Positions 17,826 to 27,179 are shown, counted from the stretch's first letter. The stretch is 64,000 nucleotides of DNA from Corallium rubrum (GCA_964035015.1 CAXIUP010000126.1:150001-214000); one strand, 5' to 3'. The notes: generated from the sequence alone by a model not told the origin. Translations and numbers: made by a program.

Positions 17826-18322
17826 ATTTTTATTTTTTTTAAGTATTTTAAAGCAACTCTTCGTTCATTAACGTTTAACATAAACTGTTTACTCGCGTTG
17901 TGTGATAAATCATATATTAAATCTGCACGATTAATGCTTTTATTACCCATTTGAAGAGTGTTGCTTTTCAGTCCTTTTTTATTTAAAAATTCTATTATTT
18001 TTCTTTCACTAGGTGTTTTTGTTTCTTGACTTTCTTCCTTATCGGTTTTTTCTTTTTTTGTTTCATCACCATCCCCTCCAATAGCCGTTAAATTGTCGGC
18101 TTTACGTTTGAGAGCATTTTTTTGTTTTAAAAAACTCACTACGCTTTCACCGGGGTGTTTGTTTTGTCTAACAGCGTTTTCCATCGCTTCCTTTTTTTCT
18201 TCCAACTGAAATTCATCTTGTTTTTTTATTCCTTGAAGTAGTTTCTTATTTTCATGATCGTTTTTTAAATATTCAAACATCTCGTTCAATTTAACAGCAT
18301 CAACTAATTGTAATTTATTCAT
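17792..18322 (-). CDS. Lys/Glu-rich protein ending at an A-AAA-AAA slippery site
   Basis: ATG 18322 overlaps the stop of the upstream gene. The product is 176 residues and highly charged, with a coiled N-terminal half and a folded-looking end (SINRADLIYDLSHNASKQFM). Just before its stop the mRNA reads A AAA AAA T, a canonical -1 slippery heptamer; the -1 frame continues as the 17547-17825 ORF. Function unknown; position beside protease and capsid genes suggests a virion protein. Confidence 0.55.
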   Translation of the reverse strand: MNKLQLVDAVKLNEMFEYLKNDHENKKLLQGIKKQDEFQLEEKKEAMENAVRQNKHPGESVVSFLKQKNALKRKADNLTAIGGDGDETKKEKTDKEESQETKTPSERKIIEFLNKKGLKSNTLQMGNKSINRADLIYDLSHNASKQFMLNVNERRVALKYLKKIKICLLASLKILY

Positions 18323-18677
18323 TTTCTTTTTCAAATTTACTTAAAAATTTAACCGCTCTTTCAAATACAAGGCTAAGACAATGATCCTCGCATAACATGA
18401 TCTTAAGATCATTTGAATTAATTTTTCCGCATGCCATTTTTTTAAGTAAATACAAATAATCGTCGCTGCATTTTATCGGTATTCTTTTTTCCACAATATT
18501 TTTGGCTAAAAGTAATATCTTTTTTTTTAAATTTTCATCGTATAATTTATGTTTTTTAATCATATTTACTTTAAAAAATTCTCTAACCGAAGGGATGAAT
18601 TTTTTTTTATTTTTTTCTTTTTTTTTTTTCAACAGCTGATGGTATAATATTAATGATTTTAACACACCCGTCTCATT

Positions 18678-18727
<50 letters not shown>

Positions 18728-18977
18728 TATCATCATCATCGTCATCACTTTCAGACATCAACTCATTTTCTGAAAAACCAGATGATTCGTGTTTTTCTAT
18801 TTTTTTCTTTTTTTTTCTTTTTTCATTTTCTTCTTCTTCTTCTTCTTCTTCTTCTTCTTCTTCTTCTTCTTCTTCTTCTTCTTCTTCTTCTTCTTCTTCT
18901 TCTTCTTCTTCTTCTTCTTCTTCTTCTTTTTTTTTTTTTTCTTCTTCTTTTTCTTTCTTTTTTACATCCATTTTCAA
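18315..18977 (-). CDS. protein with long poly-Glu and poly-Asp tracts
   Basis: The product is about 220 residues: a Lys/Glu leader, about 35 consecutive Glu, then a second acidic tract of about 20 Asp, then an ordinary helical domain from about residue 100 to the end. The tracts are encoded by expanded GAA and GAT trinucleotide repeats. The ordered C-terminal part is probably the functional domain. It is first in a minus-strand cluster running to 16944. Confidence 0.6.
18676..18730. repeat. (ATC)n trinucleotide repeat inside a coding region
   Basis: About 18 near-perfect ATC units encode poly-Asp on the minus strand. The opposite strand is open as poly-His but is taken as a shadow. Confidence 0.9.
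18830..18927. repeat. (TTC)n trinucleotide repeat inside a coding region
   Basis: About 32 uninterrupted TTC units encode poly-Glu on the minus strand. The length suggests recent expansion. Confidence 0.92.
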
Positions 18978-19139
18978 GCAAATTTCGACGCTACTGGATG
19001 AACTATAATATGTTCTTTATTTAAATGTATTTTTTTATCAATTATATTTCCTGGCTGTATAGTTTTAATTTTTTTTTTTTTTTTTGAATTCCCGTTAGTT
19101 TTTTCCATGGTGAGAATTAAAAACGGAATGAGTATGTTT

Positions 19140-19146
19140 TTTTATA
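19140..19146 (-). promoter_or_regulatory. TATA box of the 18977-16944 minus cluster
   Basis: GGTATAAAAAAAC on the minus strand lies downstream of the major capsid stop and about 165 bases before ATG 18977. A closer ATG at 19108 opens a frame broken within a few codons by a 17-base A-run. Confidence 0.5.
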
Positions 19147-19156
19147 CCTCATAAAT

Positions 19157-20476
19157 TTATACATCATATAACAAACGCGCTGGTGTTTTCATTCCGACTT
19201 TTATTTCATTACGAAATTCGCCAATGTAGAAAATGTTTCCCGCATTCGTATCGGCTGAGAAATTCATGTGAACGTTAACAACGCCGCTGGGTCGATTCGG
19301 TAGCACTTTCAAATGTGTGTCGGAATTTGTAGTTAAATCGAAAGCTAAAACCGCATATCCATTTATAAATTGATTGTAAGTTACCGGCATTTCAGAATGA
19401 TCTCTATTAAGAACATTGCGTAATTGCTCGTATGCTTCAACTGAATTTTCTATCGTTCCAATAGACACGCTATTTACTGTGACGTTTACATTTGAATAAT
19501 TCTCCCATGCGAAATTAAACACATTCGACCCCATAGTACCAGCAAAATTGTTACGTCTCAGGTACACGATAAATAAACGAACAGGACATGATCCATTAAA
19601 CACATCGTTTTCTATATGCGATCTTCGAACACCAGCTATTGACGACGTCACCGTGCGGAATGTTGTCGAATAATATCGCGCTTCTTGCGAATCAGTGACA
19701 AACGCTGTATTTAAAGCGCTACTCAACTGGTCTTTGGGCTTGTAAACAGGTACACGTATATGAAATTCTTCTAATGACATTCTCATAACAGCAAAATCTG
19801 CATCCGCGTGATTCCCACCCATGAAAAGGAGTGCATAGGGCGCTCTTACATATTTTAGTTCCAGTTTAAAAGCGGACGGTATAAAAACTTCACCGCCCAA
19901 TTCGCTGAAACACGGAAGATCAATTTTATCAATAAGTTGTACTCCATCTATATTGTTTGTAAGATTACGTCTATTCACACTCCCCACGTTATGTCCTTGA
20001 ACGGTATTCATCTGTCCATGGGTATCAAAATAACCGCAATTTATTTGTGGTGAATCTTTATACATTTTAGGCGTTTCACGGGTAAGAATTTTCAAATACG
20101 CCGCTAGGAAATTAAAATTAGAAGCAGGCGTGATTAAACATTCATTAATCTTCAATTCTGCAGAGCGCCACATAGTACGCAAAGGAAAGCCGGGCGGTGT
20201 AAAATTAGCGTTTGCCTGAAGAGCAGCAGCACCGTCTCGTAGTGATATTTTTGCATGCATTCTTGCACCACTTGTTTTTATTAACCCCACATTATTTCCC
20301 TGTCGTTTAAATGTGTACGCATCTGCAAAAGGCGTATTGGGAACAGGATGTATCACATCAGTACGATTTTCCGTAAAAAGATCGTTAAAAGGTGATGGTT
20401 TAAATAACTGTAAAGGTTTTGAAAATAATGTCTCGTGTTGATCGACTTCTTGTTCATGACCATCGTGGGTAGACAT
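19157..20476 (-). CDS. major capsid protein, double jelly-roll hexon type
   Basis: The product is 439 residues from ATG 20476; the upstream in-frame extension lies over the preceding gene and is discarded. The sequence is rich in beta strands, with a typical Polinton/adintovirus hexon order: N-terminal arm with Pro-rich spacing, FTPPGFPLRTMWRSAEL strand region, EVFIPSAFKLELKYV, FHIRVPVYKPKDQLS near mid-protein, and a second jelly-roll ending FYIGEFRNEIKVGM. It would form trimers building the icosahedral shell. It lies between two core-type and minor-capsid genes on the same strand. Confidence 0.88.
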   Translation of the reverse strand: MSTHDGHEQEVDQHETLFSKPLQLFKPSPFNDLFTENRTDVIHPVPNTPFADAYTFKRQGNNVGLIKTSGARMHAKISLRDGAAALQANANFTPPGFPLRTMWRSAELKINECLITPASNFNFLAAYLKILTRETPKMYKDSPQINCGYFDTHGQMNTVQGHNVGSVNRRNLTNNIDGVQLIDKIDLPCFSELGGEVFIPSAFKLELKYVRAPYALLFMGGNHADADFAVMRMSLEEFHIRVPVYKPKDQLSSALNTAFVTDSQEARYYSTTFRTVTSSIAGVRRSHIENDVFNGSCPVRLFIVYLRRNNFAGTMGSNVFNFAWENYSNVNVTVNSVSIGTIENSVEAYEQLRNVLNRDHSEMPVTYNQFINGYAVLAFDLTTNSDTHLKVLPNRPSGVVNVHMNFSADTNAGNIFYIGEFRNEIKVGMKTPARLLYDV

Positions 20477-20483
20477 TTTTTTT

Positions 20484-20633
20484 TTAAATGTTAACTTTAA
20501 GAATTCCCTTTGTCGTGTCCAATAACTTCGGCAAAAACATACCAAGTGCCATACCCGCCCCAAAACCCCGGCCTTTTTGTTGTTTTCTTTTTGGTTTTCT
20601 TCGTCTTTTTATTTTTTTTCTATTGCGCGCCAT
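20484..20633 (-). CDS. 49-residue basic core-type protein upstream of the major capsid
   Basis: The ATG at 20633 follows a TATAAATA box at 20694-20687. The product starts MARNRKKIKRRRKPKRK, then a QKGRGFGAGM segment and an amphipathic tail (ALGMFLPKLLDTTKGIL). This basic-plus-amphipathic layout resembles pX/mu-type peptides. It ends 7 bases before the capsid ATG, so the two are probably on one transcript. Confidence 0.6.
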   Translation of the reverse strand: MARNRKKIKRRRKPKRKQQKGRGFGAGMALGMFLPKLLDTTKGILKVNI

Positions 20634-20686
20634 ACTATCAGCAATAAAAAACCAAACGAAATGATTTTTTACAAAACAACACACGG

Positions 20687-20694
20687 TATTTATA
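20687..20694 (-). promoter_or_regulatory. TATA box of the core-type/major capsid transcript
   Basis: TATAAATA on the minus strand lies 54 bases before ATG 20633, the spacing repeated at other clusters in this element. Confidence 0.5.
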
Positions 20695-20754
20695 ATTTTC
20701 AAATTAAATATTTTTTTTTTTATTTTTTTAACATTTTTTTATTTTTTTTTTTTT

Positions 20755-21021
20755 TTATCTATTTAAAATACGTAAAAGTTCAGGATGTAATGTATCTTTT
20801 TTTCTTTTTTTTGCAGGTTTTACATAATTTTTTTCATGTTGTTCATCCATATTAGGAGGTAGCCCCACGCGCCCATTGAGTAAAATTTCTCCTTTAGTTT
20901 GTTTTGTTTCTTGTTTGATTACAAAATAATTTCGATTATATCCCCCGCCATTTCTTCTTCCATATAATAATTCCAAATAGTCTTTTTCATCTAATTGTGA
21001 TGTTTTCTTCTTGGTATTCAT
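20755..21021 (-). CDS. unknown basic protein of about 88 residues
   Basis: ATG 21021 (or 21048) opens a Lys-rich chain with YGRRNGGGYNRNYF in the middle and a KKRKKD tail. It follows the 21032 gene directly. Small basic virion or DNA-binding protein is possible. No family match. Confidence 0.5.
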   Translation of the reverse strand: MNTKKKTSQLDEKDYLELLYGRRNGGGYNRNYFVIKQETKQTKGEILLNGRVGLPPNMDEQHEKNYVKPAKKRKKDTLHPELLRILNR

Positions 21022-21031
21022 TTTTTTCTCT

Positions 21032-21514
21032 TTACACCCTCTCTTCAAACAAATTCAAAGTGACCGAAATTTCTTCACCACGCATTCTTTTATCACTATC
21101 TTTTTCATATACAATAAAAAATTGGACTTTTTTTTCCATAGTGTTTGATAATAACATAAACGGTAGTTTTTTTTTAACTACCGAAATTTTAGGGTTTTTT
21201 TCATCATGAAATAATAATAAATGTTTAGACAATAACATATGCTGATCAGCTGGTGAGGCTATTCCACACCAATATTTATTCGTATATGTTATATTTTCAA
21301 TTTTTTTAGTATCATCATTGGTCTGAATATTAGAAAAATCTAATTTTCTGCGAAATATTAAACGAAAATTTCCACGAGTATTTTTACATTCTATAGAATT
21401 TAAATTCCATAATACGTTCTTATCAGCATATGAAAAAGACGAAAAAGGAAATGAAATTTCTTTGCTAACCATTTCCAACCTATTTTCTTTCGCTTTAAGA
21501 TGGAATTTAAGCAT
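21032..21514 (-). CDS. unknown 160-residue protein after the penton gene
   Basis: Its ATG overlaps the penton stop by 8 bases (ATGCTTAA). The product is beta-rich with KKLPFMLLSNTMEKK and VQFFIVYEKDSD strands, which could form a small jelly roll. Virion protein is suggested by position only. Confidence 0.5.
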   Translation of the reverse strand: MLKFHLKAKENRLEMVSKEISFPFSSFSYADKNVLWNLNSIECKNTRGNFRLIFRRKLDFSNIQTNDDTKKIENITYTNKYWCGIASPADQHMLLSKHLLLFHDEKNPKISVVKKKLPFMLLSNTMEKKVQFFIVYEKDSDKRMRGEEISVTLNLFEERV

Positions 21515-22454
21515 AATGAACTACACCTTCGATGCTAACAGTTCCCGAATCAAAAGGTACTTTAACACCTACAGCATCTTTTAACGCAATATGTAACGAA
21601 GAAATAAACGCTTTTTTAAATTTTCTTCTAACCGGTACAGATGGGGTGTAACTAATTAGCTCGCCATTCCCTTTTCCTTGTTCGCTCCAACGAATCGGTA
21701 TTGTAGAAATAAGTTCAGTAGATGAATCACCAATAAAACTTCTTTCAAGTTCATCGCAATAAATAAACATTTTATCTAATCCATCAGATATGTCAGGTAA
21801 ATGATCTGCTACACGGGTGAATGTTGTATCATAAAGTGTGCCTTTTTTTATTTTAAATGAAAAAGTTTCACTCGCAAACCCTAGCATAAAAGCTAATTTT
21901 TTAGAAATTTTCAATGTAAGATAAACAAAAAAAATCGCATTTGTACCCTTTAATGACGTAGTTGACATATGATAATAATCAGGATCTGTCCCATCATATG
22001 TTGCTGGTTTTCCGTTGACAGTGATTGTAGTGTTTTCTTGATTGACCCAATAGTCGCCCGATACGTTCGCGGTTATTTTTACTTTACCGCCCGATGTTAA
22101 CATAAATGCTATATCGTATTCATTTAAAGCGTTATTTAAATACCGCAATAAATTTTCTAAAGTATAGCATCCCTCTGGAATGATGAAATTATCGCTAGTT
22201 ATGTGCAATAAAACACTCACGTAGTCATCATCTGCTTTACTATATTTCCAATCATAATACTCTAATCCAAAATTAATCCAACAAGAATCATCGGCGATAT
22301 TTTTCGTCGTTCCCGGGTAAGAAATTTCTGTTAATTCAAAAAACGCATCGTGATTTATTGCGTCGATCGGTTCGGCTAATTTCATTTCAAATTGATTCGT
22401 ATAATTAACCTCTCCATCTTCTGCAACAGTATTGCTTAAAATTTGCAAATTCAT
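21507..22454 (-). CDS. penton-like minor capsid protein
   Basis: The product is 315 residues. The opening LQILSNTV-N-x-FEMKLAEPIDA and FFELTEISYPGTTKNI segments and the C-terminal pattern ending in a glycine- and beta-rich strand (DSGTVSIEGVVHY) match the single-jelly-roll minor capsid proteins of Polintons. It would form the capsid vertices. The start overlaps the integrase stop as ATGA (22451-22454), linking integrase, penton and the 21032 gene in one chain. Confidence 0.85.
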   Translation of the reverse strand: MNLQILSNTVAEDGEVNYTNQFEMKLAEPIDAINHDAFFELTEISYPGTTKNIADDSCWINFGLEYYDWKYSKADDDYVSVLLHITSDNFIIPEGCYTLENLLRYLNNALNEYDIAFMLTSGGKVKITANVSGDYWVNQENTTITVNGKPATYDGTDPDYYHMSTTSLKGTNAIFFVYLTLKISKKLAFMLGFASETFSFKIKKGTLYDTTFTRVADHLPDISDGLDKMFIYCDELERSFIGDSSTELISTIPIRWSEQGKGNGELISYTPSVPVRRKFKKAFISSLHIALKDAVGVKVPFDSGTVSIEGVVHYA

Positions 22455-23347
22455 ATTGTTTGTAATTCTTCGCGATAAAATATCCCCGTGATTTTTTCAC
22501 CGTTTAAATCCACCAATTCATACGTCACGGGATCCGTTACAAATACTTTTCTGATTTTAAATTTTTCGTTCGTCCAGCGGCGTAGACTGCTTTTCTCAAA
22601 AATATTCGTTTTTCCACGCGCTATTCGCACAAGCGTTCCTTCTTTCAACACGTTTTTAGTAAAAGTGACGGGCGAGATCATCTTACGTAATAATATATTT
22701 TTAATTTTTTTTTGTTTTTTATTCTCACGATAAAGCTCGTGGGGTGTAGCGCCACCCAAACTTTTATGCGGTGAATTATTATATCTTTCGAGAATTATGC
22801 GAAAATAAGAATAATAATCAAAACTACCCGTCAACGTTAAAACACGGCGAACCATTGTTTTTAAAGTTTGAATTACTCTTTCGACGTGAGAGGCTTTAAT
22901 TTCTCGATTGAACGTGTGAAAAACTTCAAAACCATATTTTTTACTCAAAGTTTTACGAATTATTTGAAATTCTGATCCTTCGTCACACTGAATTTTCTTA
23001 GGAACACCATCTTTTTTTAAAATTTTTTCCATTTTTTCCGCTGTATTTTTTGCCGTTTTTTTCTTTAAAAATTCCACCCACACGTAACGCGAATAGACAT
23101 CAATACACACGAGCCAATAACGAAATTGACGATTAAATCTCGCCAAATCTTTATTTTCTGCTAAATCAATTTCCCACTGTTCATTCTTTTCACTCACATA
23201 TATATTTAAACGTCTATATTTTTTTCTAGCCAGTTTATGTTGTTTATATTTTTCTAATTGTTCCAATTCTAACGTTTCTCCTTTTAGAAGTCGCGATGCT
23301 TTTTTAATGAAATCTTCAGTAAATACAGTCTTTTTTTTTTTCACCAT
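22451..23347 (-). CDS. retrovirus-type integrase (DDE)
   Basis: The product is 298 residues. The catalytic triad is visible as D61 (WEIDLAE), D122 (IQCDEGSEF) and E156 (KASHVERVIQ). The rve core continues with RYNNSPHKSLGGATPHELY. The C-terminal part (LRRWTNEKFKIRKVF, GIFYREELQ) is typical of Polinton integrases. It joins element ends to host DNA. All three acidic residues are intact, so the enzyme could be active. Confidence 0.93.
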   Translation of the reverse strand: MVKKKKTVFTEDFIKKASRLLKGETLELEQLEKYKQHKLARKKYRRLNIYVSEKNEQWEIDLAENKDLARFNRQFRYWLVCIDVYSRYVWVEFLKKKTAKNTAEKMEKILKKDGVPKKIQCDEGSEFQIIRKTLSKKYGFEVFHTFNREIKASHVERVIQTLKTMVRRVLTLTGSFDYYSYFRIILERYNNSPHKSLGGATPHELYRENKKQKKIKNILLRKMISPVTFTKNVLKEGTLVRIARGKTNIFEKSSLRRWTNEKFKIRKVFVTDPVTYELVDLNGEKITGIFYREELQTI

Positions 23348-23380
23348 CTCTTTCTGAAAGAATAAATTATAAAAAAATAT

Positions 23381-24253
23381 TTAACGTAATTGTTCAACCA
23401 TACGTCTGATCTGTTCAAAACCCTCTGTGTTTATAAGACTGACAAAATCTACTTTATCAGCTGCTTTTAAACCCTCATTCATCTCATCATTATATTTACA
23501 AATACAATCTTCTACGCTTAGGCTTTTGTCGATTGTGCAAAAATAAATTAATTCAGCGGTGGCAAACATATTTATGGGAATTACACACGGCTCATTCTTC
23601 GACTCACATGCTATGATTTGTTCTTCGTTTTTCTTCTTCTTTGATGTTGCTGTTGTGCTTGTTGATTTATTAGTAGCAGCAGGAGCCTTTCTTTTTTTCC
23701 CACCAGCATTCCCGCACACGTCGTGATGAAAACGGCTCAACTGTGTAGCGATCTCTGCTAGCGAATCGTTTTTCTTAAAAGAAAAACTCCCCCATTCGTC
23801 TTCCCACGACACGGTTTCTTCTTCTGATGCACCCTCAATAACCACTGGTGTTTCATCACCATCATCATCAAATGCTAAATCTTCTTCGGGAACGATCTGT
23901 ACTTTTTTTTGCAAAACTAATTCGCCGGTTCCAAACCCGCTGCTACGCAGCACCAGACGAATCTCGTCATTTTTGTAATTTCGATAAGTCGAAATCACAA
24001 TAAGAACATGTTCACTCCAATTAAAGTGACCATTAGCTTGTTGTATAACGTTAACCAACTGGGGGATCGAATCCATCTCCACTTCCATCATCGACTGCAT
24101 GGTAAATTTTACACACGCTTTACTCGTCGGGAATACTTTCGCTAAAATCGCTTTATTATTCTTCTTTTGAAGAGCCACCACTTTTTGCGTTAAATCCGCG
24201 TACTTTTGAAGTACGCGCTCGTTACTCACATGTTGTTTTAAATATAATTCCAT
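23381..24253 (-). CDS. unknown 290-residue protein upstream of the integrase
   Basis: Helical N-terminus (VVALQKKNNKAIL), a folded middle (WSEHVLIVISTYRNY), an acidic stretch (PEEDLAFDDDGDE), a basic KKRKAP block followed by a Ser/Thr linker and KKKK, then a C-terminal domain with several Cys. The KKRK block could be a nuclear signal. A TATA box lies at 24362-24355. No family recognised. Confidence 0.65.
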   Translation of the reverse strand: MELYLKQHVSNERVLQKYADLTQKVVALQKKNNKAILAKVFPTSKACVKFTMQSMMEVEMDSIPQLVNVIQQANGHFNWSEHVLIVISTYRNYKNDEIRLVLRSSGFGTGELVLQKKVQIVPEEDLAFDDDGDETPVVIEGASEEETVSWEDEWGSFSFKKNDSLAEIATQLSRFHHDVCGNAGGKKRKAPAATNKSTSTTATSKKKKNEEQIIACESKNEPCVIPINMFATAELIYFCTIDKSLSVEDCICKYNDEMNEGLKAADKVDFVSLINTEGFEQIRRMVEQLR

Positions 24254-24354
24254 ACCGTTCGTGATTAGAAAGAAAATTTTGGCGATTGTTTGTTTGGACC
24301 TCGTCTCCTGAGTTCCTGATGGTATTAATGATAATGATAAAATCTTTGCTCTGC

Positions 24355-24362
24355 TTTTTATA
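24355..24362 (-). promoter_or_regulatory. TATA box of the 24253-and-downstream minus cluster
   Basis: TATAAAAA on the minus strand lies 102 bases before ATG 24253 and would serve the cluster running through integrase and penton. Confidence 0.45.
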
Positions 24363-24378
24363 ATATATTTTTTTTTAA

Positions 24379-24663
24379 TTAGCGTATAAAATAATGGTTT
24401 TTTATATATTCATCGAGTTCATTTGTAAAATCATGCGATCTACTCAACCCCCAATAATATTTATGCGGAAGAGTCGGTACGCCCACGGGTTCAAAAATAA
24501 CTTTATCACAACCTTTTCTAAAATAATCTTTTTCCAAACCAATTATTTTAAAATCATATGACGAATTAATTAACAGGTATAATTGCTCAGACTGAATCGG
24601 CTTTGCATAAATTTCACCCGTATTAATTTTACGGAGAATATCGATATTAACACACAGTTTCAT
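24379..24663 (-). CDS. unknown 94-residue protein with YYWG motif
   Basis: The middle contains the pattern I-F-E-P-V-G-x-P-x-L-P-H-K-YYWG followed by a helix. A P-Y-x-H-x-YWG string is also in the protein at 30102, and AYWG is in the one at 5446, so these may be distant relatives. No known family. Confidence 0.5.
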   Translation of the reverse strand: MKLCVNIDILRKINTGEIYAKPIQSEQLYLLINSSYDFKIIGLEKDYFRKGCDKVIFEPVGVPTLPHKYYWGLSRSHDFTNELDEYIKNHYFIR

Positions 24664-24723
24664 TAGAATTCTTTTATTTTTTTTTCTTTACAGATATTTA
24701 AATTATTCTAATTAAAAAAAAAA

Positions 24724-25926
24724 CTACTGTTCACTAAGCTGAGTGATAATGTTTTGATCATTGGGTAATATAAAATTTATATACCGATTTTTACAATAAC
24801 TTGAGTCCGCAGTACGTATATGAATGGCAGAGGATAACTTTTTTGTTCTTAAATCAACATATCCATAACTCCGCCAATCGTTCAATACTGTATGTACATA
24901 ATCGCGAGAATATTTTCTATAATTTCTCGCTTTTTTTTTAAAAACGTAGACAGAGTCTTTTAATTTATCTAAATGAGTTGCGCACTTTTTTTTACAATTT
25001 TTATACATGCAAATTTCACGTGTTCTATACATATAATTACAATAAAAATAATTTTCCCCATCACCATCAATTTTATCCAATTCCCATTCTAAATTTTTCT
25101 CAATAAACGTTATTATCGTCGCAATTGAATACTCTGTTTTTCTTTCAGTCAATAACACGCGCGAGGGATTATGATCTTCACAATAAAATAGAAAAATTAT
25201 CACTAACGTATATAACAAGTCGACATCAAAACTAACGTAGGATAAAAACACGCTCATAAAAATATCAGGCGCAATAGTAAATAAATAATACGCCGCCATG
25301 AAAATTCTTTCGTTATACTTTAAATTAATCGTGAGTAAGAATTCCCGTAGTGAGTCATTTAACGGGTAGAGTACTTCGTCCGTCACACTATTTACACAAT
25401 ATAATTTATGCTGATACAACGCTTTCAAACATCCTGGGGAGTGTTGAGTTAACACTTCTTCCTCAACGTCGAAAGAAATATGCATGAAATAAGAATGTCT
25501 AGAATAAAAATTAACATTGCAGCCACGATGTCGCTTCAACATCACACCGTCTCTCAATGTTCGATACACGCACCATTCACGACCAGCGACCTTGGGTAAT
25601 AAATATTCCCATCCATTTTCTAGAATAACATAATCCCTATCCGTATCCTTGTACAAGTATGCAGCGCTATGAAATAAATAGTCTATGTCATCACAATCTT
25701 CTTCTTCTTCTTCACGCGGCGATCTTCTCTTAATTCCCGATATATAATTTCCCTCGTAGTGATCTAACACACCGCACAACCAGTACAACATCCCCATATA
25801 ACGCGATGAAAAACGTCTCATTTCCGGTATTATGCAAAGCAACATTTTTAGGGATATGGCGGTAGTTGCACGATCAGTTTCAACGCTGTTCATTTTCACA
25901 CGACCGGTATGATCGCGTTTCGACAT
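24724..25926 (-). CDS. unknown 400-residue protein, paralogue of 6532-7755
   Basis: Starts MSKRDHTGRVK and shares with the left-arm copy a MLYWLCGVLDHYEGNYI segment, CEDHNPSRVLL, and a CxxNCxKK-x-x-THLDKL segment. Several long hydrophobic stretches (FLSYVSFDVDLLYTLVIIFLF) occur in the middle. No known domain. The separation of the two paralogues by about 17 kb suggests an old duplication. Confidence 0.7.
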   Translation of the reverse strand: MSKRDHTGRVKMNSVETDRATTAISLKMLLCIIPEMRRFSSRYMGMLYWLCGVLDHYEGNYISGIKRRSPREEEEEDCDDIDYLFHSAAYLYKDTDRDYVILENGWEYLLPKVAGREWCVYRTLRDGVMLKRHRGCNVNFYSRHSYFMHISFDVEEEVLTQHSPGCLKALYQHKLYCVNSVTDEVLYPLNDSLREFLLTINLKYNERIFMAAYYLFTIAPDIFMSVFLSYVSFDVDLLYTLVIIFLFYCEDHNPSRVLLTERKTEYSIATIITFIEKNLEWELDKIDGDGENYFYCNYMYRTREICMYKNCKKKCATHLDKLKDSVYVFKKKARNYRKYSRDYVHTVLNDWRSYGYVDLRTKKLSSAIHIRTADSSYCKNRYINFILPNDQNIITQLSEQ

Positions 25927-26039
25927 CGTTTTGAATCAAATCTTTTCTTAATTTTTCTTAATATTTTTTTCAAAATGCAAATTTTTTTTTTAACAATATA
26001 AGAAAAATCCGCAAACGCGAGATTTCAAACAACAACAAA

Positions 26040-26519
26040 ATGGCTGGCCGACGCACTACTACTATTAATGAGAAGAGACACACGTCTATTGCGTACCGTT
26101 CAATAGTGGGTAACGCGTGGTGGAGTTTTTTAAGCAAGCAAAAAGCAACGATGGGGGCATTTAACAACGCTAAACTGTCTTTCTATAGATCGCTGTTAGA
26201 CAAATTACGATATCAACATAATCTCGATTTTTATGTCGATTCTTACGGATATGGTATAATGGGTGATTCGCCAGAGCAAAGAAACCAGCGTTACGAAAAG
26301 TATACTTTGTTAACCCACGTCGAAAATCTTATCACGGGTTTCGAGGCGTCGTTATTATGGTGCGATGTGTGGGATAGTACAGTCAGCGCCAACGAATTTG
26401 CAAACATCGTGTACAATGTACATCCCGAAACTCGAGACTACTTTAAACCAGAAGCAGCAGAATGTTGTTCTGAATACGTTTCTTGCAAAATTAAAGATAA
26501 AGAAACAACTAACATTTGA
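26040..26519 (+). CDS. unknown 159-residue protein
   Basis: A single plus-strand gene among minus-strand neighbours, divergent from 24724-25926 with about 110 bases between starts. Basic N-terminus, aromatic-rich middle (DFYVDSYGYGIMGD), and a C-terminal CCSEYVSCK cluster. No recognised family. Confidence 0.55.
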   Translation: MAGRRTTTINEKRHTSIAYRSIVGNAWWSFLSKQKATMGAFNNAKLSFYRSLLDKLRYQHNLDFYVDSYGYGIMGDSPEQRNQRYEKYTLLTHVENLITGFEASLLWCDVWDSTVSANEFANIVYNVHPETRDYFKPEAAECCSEYVSCKIKDKETTNI

Positions 26520-26719
26520 AAAAATGGACGAAGACGAACAAATATTTATTTCTCACATGTAACTACAACTACTAAAAAAAATGTTTTGTTATACTTTAGT
26601 TCACGATAGTTTCTTATAGTTTTTAACGATAGTTCTTAACGATACTTTAGTTCTTTCTTTTCTAATGTTTATGAATAAAAAAATGTTTCTTTTAAGCAGT
26701 GTTCAAAAAATCTTGTCTT

Positions 26720-26974
26720 TCAACGTGCTGGCGCAATGTTCTCCCGATTGTTGTAATCCTGCTGGGGTTTCTTCTCTTCATACACCTCCTCCCTCAGAAA
26801 ATAGATCTCCTTGAAATTTTTGGCTTCGCGGGTCTTTTTTATAAGGTATCGCTTCTCTCCGTTTGCTCTCATCCAGCTCACTTTCTGTATCCACCATTCG
26901 TTGTCAACTACCCAGTCTTCAACGACCACGTCGTTCTTCATCGTCGTAACGTTGTAATAACAGTCATTCATCAT
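26720..26974 (-). CDS. unknown 84-residue charged protein
   Basis: Starts MMNDCYYNV, rich in Trp and charged residues (VVDNEWWIQKVSWMRANGEKR). No recognised domain. Short A/T-rich direct repeats of ACGATAGTT(C/T)TTA type lie downstream at 26600-26660. Confidence 0.4.
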   Translation of the reverse strand: MMNDCYYNVTTMKNDVVVEDWVVDNEWWIQKVSWMRANGEKRYLIKKTREAKNFKEIYFLREEVYEEKKPQQDYNNRENIAPAR

Positions 26975-27044
26975 CGTACTTGCTCAGTGTTCTAGATTAT
27001 TTCGACGTCGTCACCGAGTTTATGTTCTAAATTTTTTTCCCAAC

Positions 27045-27175
27045 GTAACAAAACAAACAAATCTTAAGAATGTTTATTTTTTCTGGTTTTCTAGATCGTT
27101 ACTACGTTACTACGCGACAAAACAAACACGACCCAACACTTGGGTGGTCTACACGTCAAAACAAACAAAACGTTT
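27045..27175 (+). repeat. ACAAAACAAACA direct repeats
   Basis: At least three copies of (C)AAAACAAACAA with flanking CGT/ACACG occur at 27047, 27117 and 27155 between genes, together with repeated GTTACTACG. Possibly binding sites or remnants of slippage. Confidence 0.45.
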
Positions 27176-27179
27176 GTTC

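Noticed and set aside
18653..19024. Plus-strand ORFs encoding poly-His, poly-Leu and poly-Phe
   Set aside because: They are the reverse side of the GAA/GAT repeats of the minus-strand acidic protein.
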